Source of the DNA: a virus
Direction: 5' to 3' (one strand)
DNA: 55,075 nucleotides
Virus record (IMG/VR): IMGVR_UViG_3300036719_004687
Coordinates: 1 to 55,075 of that record
How positions within the stretch are numbered: position 1 is the stretch's first letter; every line of letters starts with the position of its first letter. Under the pieces are notes generated by a model. It did no database searches. It was not told the origin of the DNA and worked only from the letters and a program-made list of their open reading frames with translations. Positions 54,840-55,075 of this stretch are shown piece after piece. The position numbers and the translations under genes were made by a program.

Positions 54840-55075
54840 ATCTTATCAGCAACCATCTTACACAATAAAATAAATTCTTCCAATGATAAATTATTCTTCA
54901 TTAAGTTTATTTCCTTTTTTACCCACCAAATATTGTCTTTTGTATAGCCCTTCATACTATCAATTCTATCCACAGATGCATCAGTTGTCAAGTCTATTGG
55001 CATTCCGGTTATAGCGCATTTTCCATCTTGTCTAAGATACATATCATATAAATATTTTGCATCTATATTTGAATC
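54836..55075 (-). CDS. HNH endonuclease of the same family, truncated by the window
   Basis: The frame stays open to the window edge, so the true start lies beyond it. The visible C-terminal 79 residues contain CAITGMPIDLTTD, ASVDRIDSMKGYTKDNIWW and KKEINLMKNNLSLEEFILL, aligning residue for residue with the HNH protein at 52263-52946. It ends in a four-base ATGA overlap with the polymerase N half. Two related HNH genes therefore flank that half. Confidence 0.8.
   Translation of the reverse strand, partial: DSNIDAKYLYDMYLRQDGKCAITGMPIDLTTDASVDRIDSMKGYTKDNIWWVKKEINLMKNNLSLEEFILLCKMVADKI

Overview
The window is 55 kb of an AT-rich double-stranded DNA tailed phage (Caudoviricetes), probably from a large genome. 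It carries a complete head-and-tail morphogenesis module (terminase, portal, protease, capsid, tail tube, giant tape measure, tail tip), then a glycosyltransferase-rich island, then part of a replication module with a phage-encoded DNA polymerase III alpha subunit. No tail sheath gene is seen, so a long non-contractile (siphovirus-like) tail is the simplest reading. The host cannot be named from the sequence. No tRNA, rRNA, CRISPR array, insertion sequence or integrase was found.

Region 1 (1-35,612, plus strand). A packaging cluster (HNH nuclease, ERCC4-type nuclease, large terminase) is followed by portal, a protease/scaffold gene with a second internal start, a decoration-type protein, the major capsid protein and a strong terminator. 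Four neck/connector-type genes, the tail tube gene, three genes ahead of the tape measure (the likely chaperone position), a terminator and an 11.5-kb tape measure gene follow. Then come two paralogous tail proteins, a hub-like protein, a tail protein with a run of 46 serines, a mucin-like Thr/Ser/Pro protein and a glycosyltransferase.

Region 2 (35,601-49,276, minus strand, convergent with region 1). One tightly packed transcription unit carries five more glycosyltransferase genes, including one resembling the GT60 polypeptide GlcNAc-transferases. It also holds a methyltransferase-like protein, a nucleotidyltransferase, several unknown proteins with Cys motifs, a fibre-like beta-solenoid protein and a Vsr/EDxHD-type homing endonuclease. 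A mucin-like substrate candidate beside protein-type glycosyltransferases suggests the phage glycosylates its own virion.

Region 3 (49,346-55,075, minus strand). SSB has its own sigma70-like promoter, with a palindrome in the spacer, and its own terminator. Upstream lies a DNA polymerase III alpha gene split in two. The N half carries the PHP domain and all three palm aspartates; the C half carries fingers, HhH and OB domains. An HNH endonuclease, a 62-codon gene and a DEDDh exonuclease lie between the halves, and a second HNH of the same family precedes the N half. The halves total 1,162 residues, close to an intact bacterial DnaE.

Most notable for follow-up: the split polymerase, the mucin plus glycosyltransferase island, and the tape measure protein carrying several enzyme-like modules (two PD-(D/E)XK-like, one GNAT-like) separated by Gly-rich linkers.
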